Of a stretch of DNA of 64,000 nucleotides, positions 62,138 through 64,000 are shown piece after piece. Position numbers and translations under genes: made by a program. Every line of letters starts with the position of its first letter. Position 1 is the stretch's first letter. The stretch spans positions 62,001 through 126,000 of the forward strand of contig NZ_FMWX01000002.1 in the NCBI RefSeq assembly GCF_900103265.1. Reading direction: 5' to 3'. Under the pieces are notes generated by a model. That model was not told the DNA's origin. It searched no databases and was given only the letters and a program-made list of their open reading frames with translations. Source of the DNA: Sphingomonas sp. NFR15 (GTDB lineage Bacteria > Pseudomonadota > Alphaproteobacteria > Sphingomonadales > Sphingomonadaceae).

Positions 62138-63276
62138 GCGGCCGGCGTGTGGATTCGAACGCCCTGCACGACGCGATTGACCGTACCGTTGGCGTTGGGC
62201 TGATCCGGCGTGCGGCCGAGCCGCAGCGAGCAATGCAGGCCGTAGAGTTGGGCGAAGGTGATGTAGGGGAACAGCAGGTCGGCATCGACGAGGTCGGCGG
62301 CATGCTCGACCAGCAAGGTCTCGCCGGCGGCCTCACGCGCGGCGATCACGATCACGGCGCCACATCGGCCATCGGCGCGCAATTCCTCGATGATGTCGAG
62401 ATCGTACAGGCGCGTCAGCGGATCATTCGAGACGAACACGACCACCAGCGTACGCGGCGTGACGATCGTCTTGGGGCCGTGGCGGAAGCCGAGCGACGAA
62501 TCGAACGCGGTCGGAATCGCACCGTCGGTGAGTTCGAGCAGCTTGAGCGCGGCCTCGCGCGCGAGGCCCTGAAACACGCCGCTGCCGAGATAGACGACGC
62601 GTTCGAAATCGGCGCCGGCGAGCGTCTCCGCCGCATGGTCCGAACGGCCGAGCATCGCCTCGACCGCGTTGGCGATCGCCTCGACACGCGCCGGCATCGT
62701 GCCCGCCCCGGTGAAGATCGACAGCGCAGAGAGCATCATCGCGCTGAAGCTGGACGTCATCGCGAAGGCGCGATCGTGCGTCTCCTCGGGCAACAACACG
62801 ACGAAGGTATTGCCGGGCTGCCGGCGCGACAGCGCGCCCTGCGCGTTGCAAGTGATGACGAGGTGATGGACCGAGGCGATGCGCGCATCCGCCAGATCGA
62901 CGGCGGCGACGCTTTCCGGGCTGTTGCCGGAGCGCCCGAACGACACCATCAGCGTCGGCCGGCCCGCATCGAGATAGAGGTGCGGCGCGCTCACGATATC
63001 GGTCGTCGCGACCGCTTCGACCGGGCGGCCCAGCGTCGCCGACAGCCACGGCGCGAGGCATTCGCCGATGAACGCCGACGTCCCCGCGCCGCACAGCATG
63101 ATCCGCAGGCCGCGCTGGTCGAGCAGCGGGCGCATGAACGCGTCGATCTCGTCCCGGCGCGCGTCGAGGATCGCCTGGGTCGCGCGCAACGTGGCGGGTT
63201 GCTGGAGGATTTCGCGTCGCGTCCAGCTCTCATCGCCCGTGGAGGGCTGGGCGACCGCGAGGGTGCTGTCAAGCAT
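62134..63276 (-). CDS. agaS: SIS-domain aldose-ketose isomerase/deaminase (AgaS-like)
   Basis: Protein of 380 residues with two SIS domains (first from about residue 55, GLRIMLCGAGTSAFIGECL; second from about residue 220, ERVVYLGSGVFQGLAREAALKLLELTDG, cited by position). STSFG-type substrate motifs are SFGRSGNSPESVAAV and SSLGFRHGPKT. Length and layout match AgaS, the galactosamine-6-phosphate deaminase/isomerase that yields tagatose-6-phosphate. Its start at 63276 overlaps the AgaZ stop by 8 bases; the open frame to 63303 would begin inside AgaZ. GlmS-like glutaminase domains are absent, so it degrades rather than makes amino sugar phosphates. Confidence 0.85.
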   Translation of the reverse strand: MLDSTLAVAQPSTGDESWTRREILQQPATLRATQAILDARRDEIDAFMRPLLDQRGLRIMLCGAGTSAFIGECLAPWLSATLGRPVEAVATTDIVSAPHLYLDAGRPTLMVSFGRSGNSPESVAAVDLADARIASVHHLVITCNAQGALSRRQPGNTFVVLLPEETHDRAFAMTSSFSAMMLSALSIFTGAGTMPARVEAIANAVEAMLGRSDHAAETLAGADFERVVYLGSGVFQGLAREAALKLLELTDGAIPTAFDSSLGFRHGPKTIVTPRTLVVVFVSNDPLTRLYDLDIIEELRADGRCGAVIVIAAREAAGETLLVEHAADLVDADLLFPYITFAQLYGLHCSLRLGRTPDQPNANGTVNRVVQGVRIHTPAA

Positions 63277-64000
63277 TGGGGTTACAGGCTCCGTAATAGG
63301 CATCGAGCGTCGCGCCGATGTGCGCGACGATCAGATCGATGGGGTCGAGCGTCGCGGTGCCGGCGCGCACGGCGGCATAGGCGACAGGCAAATACTGGCT
63401 GAGCAGCGGCAACGGCGGCACATGCTCCCGCAGATTGTCGAACAGCACGGCCTGCGCGGCCGCGATCTGCGCGTCCGGCCAATAGTAGCGGATGCGATCG
63501 CTCAGCGAATATTGGAGCTGGAGATCGAGCGCGTCGCCGCTCTCATGATAATATTTGCGCCAATTGCCGGGTTCGGCCTTCATCCGCGCGATCGCGGTTC
63601 CGCGAAGGTTCGCGCGCTGGTCCGCCGGCACTGTCTCGCGCTCGATCGCGTCGAGCGCCCAGAGCGCCTCACGCAACGCGAACGTGACGCCGGGGCCGAC
63701 CTTCAGGATCGCGAAATGATCGCGCACCAACGCGGCGAGCGCGCGCGCGGATTGATAGTCGGTGGAATGCGCCTCGAACACGATATGGTCGACCGGGACG
63801 ATCGCCTCGCTCAGCGCCGTGGCGGCGTCGGGGTCGTAATCGACCACCTTCATATGATCGAATTCGACACCGGGCTGGACGACGGTGGCGATCACCCGCT
63901 CCCACGCGGCTTGCAGGCCGCTTTCCGCGAACAGCGCACGGTGCATGTCGAGCGTGGCGAGCGCCGACTCGGGGGTCGTGACGGCGAGCGTGTCGAGATC
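63269..64000 (-). CDS. agaZ: Tagatose-bisphosphate aldolase accessory subunit/AgaZ-GatZ-KbaZ, partial (5' end outside window)
   Basis: The visible C-terminal 243 residues match the GatZ/KbaZ/AgaZ family: VVQPGVEFDH, VDHIVFEAHSTDYQSARALAALVRDHFAILKVGPGVTFALREAL (cited by position, about 55-98 of the visible part), WRKYYHESGD and QYSLSDRIRYYWPDAQIAAA. The frame remains open to the right edge. Members act as the non-catalytic subunit with GatY/KbaY aldolase, or have been proposed as tagatose-6-phosphate kinase. With AgaS and AgaK it forms a run of overlapping genes, so tagatose-phosphate is the expected intermediate. A catalytic aldolase partner, if any, must lie beyond the window. Confidence 0.9.
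   Translation of the reverse strand, partial: DLDTLAVTTPESALATLDMHRALFAESGLQAAWERVIATVVQPGVEFDHMKVVDYDPDAATALSEAIVPVDHIVFEAHSTDYQSARALAALVRDHFAILKVGPGVTFALREALWALDAIERETVPADQRANLRGTAIARMKAEPGNWRKYYHESGDALDLQLQYSLSDRIRYYWPDAQIAAAQAVLFDNLREHVPPLPLLSQYLPVAYAAVRAGTATLDPIDLIVAHIGATLDAYYGACNPNA

Overview
The window looks like a chromosomal segment from a high-GC alphaproteobacterium, most likely a sphingomonad (Sphingomonas or a relative). The evidence is gene content: four large TonB-dependent receptors each beside degradative enzymes, a tryptophan-halogenase-like gene inside a maltodextrin locus (an arrangement I recall from Caulobacter and sphingomonads), a Tat-exported relative of Zymomonas glucose-fructose oxidoreductase, and Tat-type phospholipases C. 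I saw no rRNA, tRNA, CRISPR array, insertion sequence or phage gene. Base and codon use look even throughout, so nothing points to recent transfer.

Layout. (1) 1-5.9 kb holds small regulator/target units: the end of a drug-type ABC exporter (ATPase plus ABC-2 permease), a short-chain dehydrogenase divergent from an ArsR-like repressor, a LysR regulator divergent from a secreted epoxide-hydrolase-like enzyme plus a cupin, and a second LysR regulator. (2) 6.1-15.9 kb is an eight-gene operon, divergent from the second LysR. It encodes ETF-ubiquinone oxidoreductase, a FadN-type hydroxyacyl-CoA dehydrogenase/enoyl-CoA hydratase, acyl-CoA dehydrogenase, EtfB, EtfA, both subunits of a 3-oxoacid CoA-transferase, and acetoacetate decarboxylase. 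It is a beta-oxidation module with its own electron path to quinone, but no thiolase. The natural reading is that 3-oxoacyl-CoA is de-CoA'd and decarboxylated to a ketone.

(3) 16-31 kb is a phospholipid and phosphate scavenging island: two Tat-exported phosphocholine-type phospholipases C, a PI-PLC-like enzyme, alkaline phosphatase PhoA, a POT-family transporter, a DeoR/GlpR-type regulator and two TonB receptors. (4) 31.4-45.5 kb is a maltodextrin locus: TonB receptor, tryptophan-halogenase-like flavoenzyme, alpha-amylase, GH13 alpha-glucosidase, GH31 alpha-glucosidase, LacI repressor, a putative Fe(II)/2-oxoglutarate oxygenase and an MFS sugar importer. (5) 45.5-47.5 kb holds an unknown exported protein and a Tat-exported glucose-fructose-oxidoreductase-like protein.

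(6) 47.5-64 kb is a second glycan locus: TonB receptor, secreted clan GH-A glycosidase with accessory domains, GPH-type symporter, cytoplasmic GH31 enzyme, LacI regulator, exported GH2 beta-galactosidase, and an AgaK-AgaS-AgaZ-like set suggesting amino-galactose/tagatose-phosphate catabolism; AgaZ runs off the right edge. An identical 16-base near-palindrome of LacI-operator type lies upstream of both the GH31-led operon and the beta-galactosidase, joining them into one probable regulon. In regions 4 and 6 the logic is the same: extracellular or periplasmic hydrolysis, TonB-driven uptake, an inner-membrane importer, cytoplasmic hydrolysis, and a LacI repressor sensing a product.
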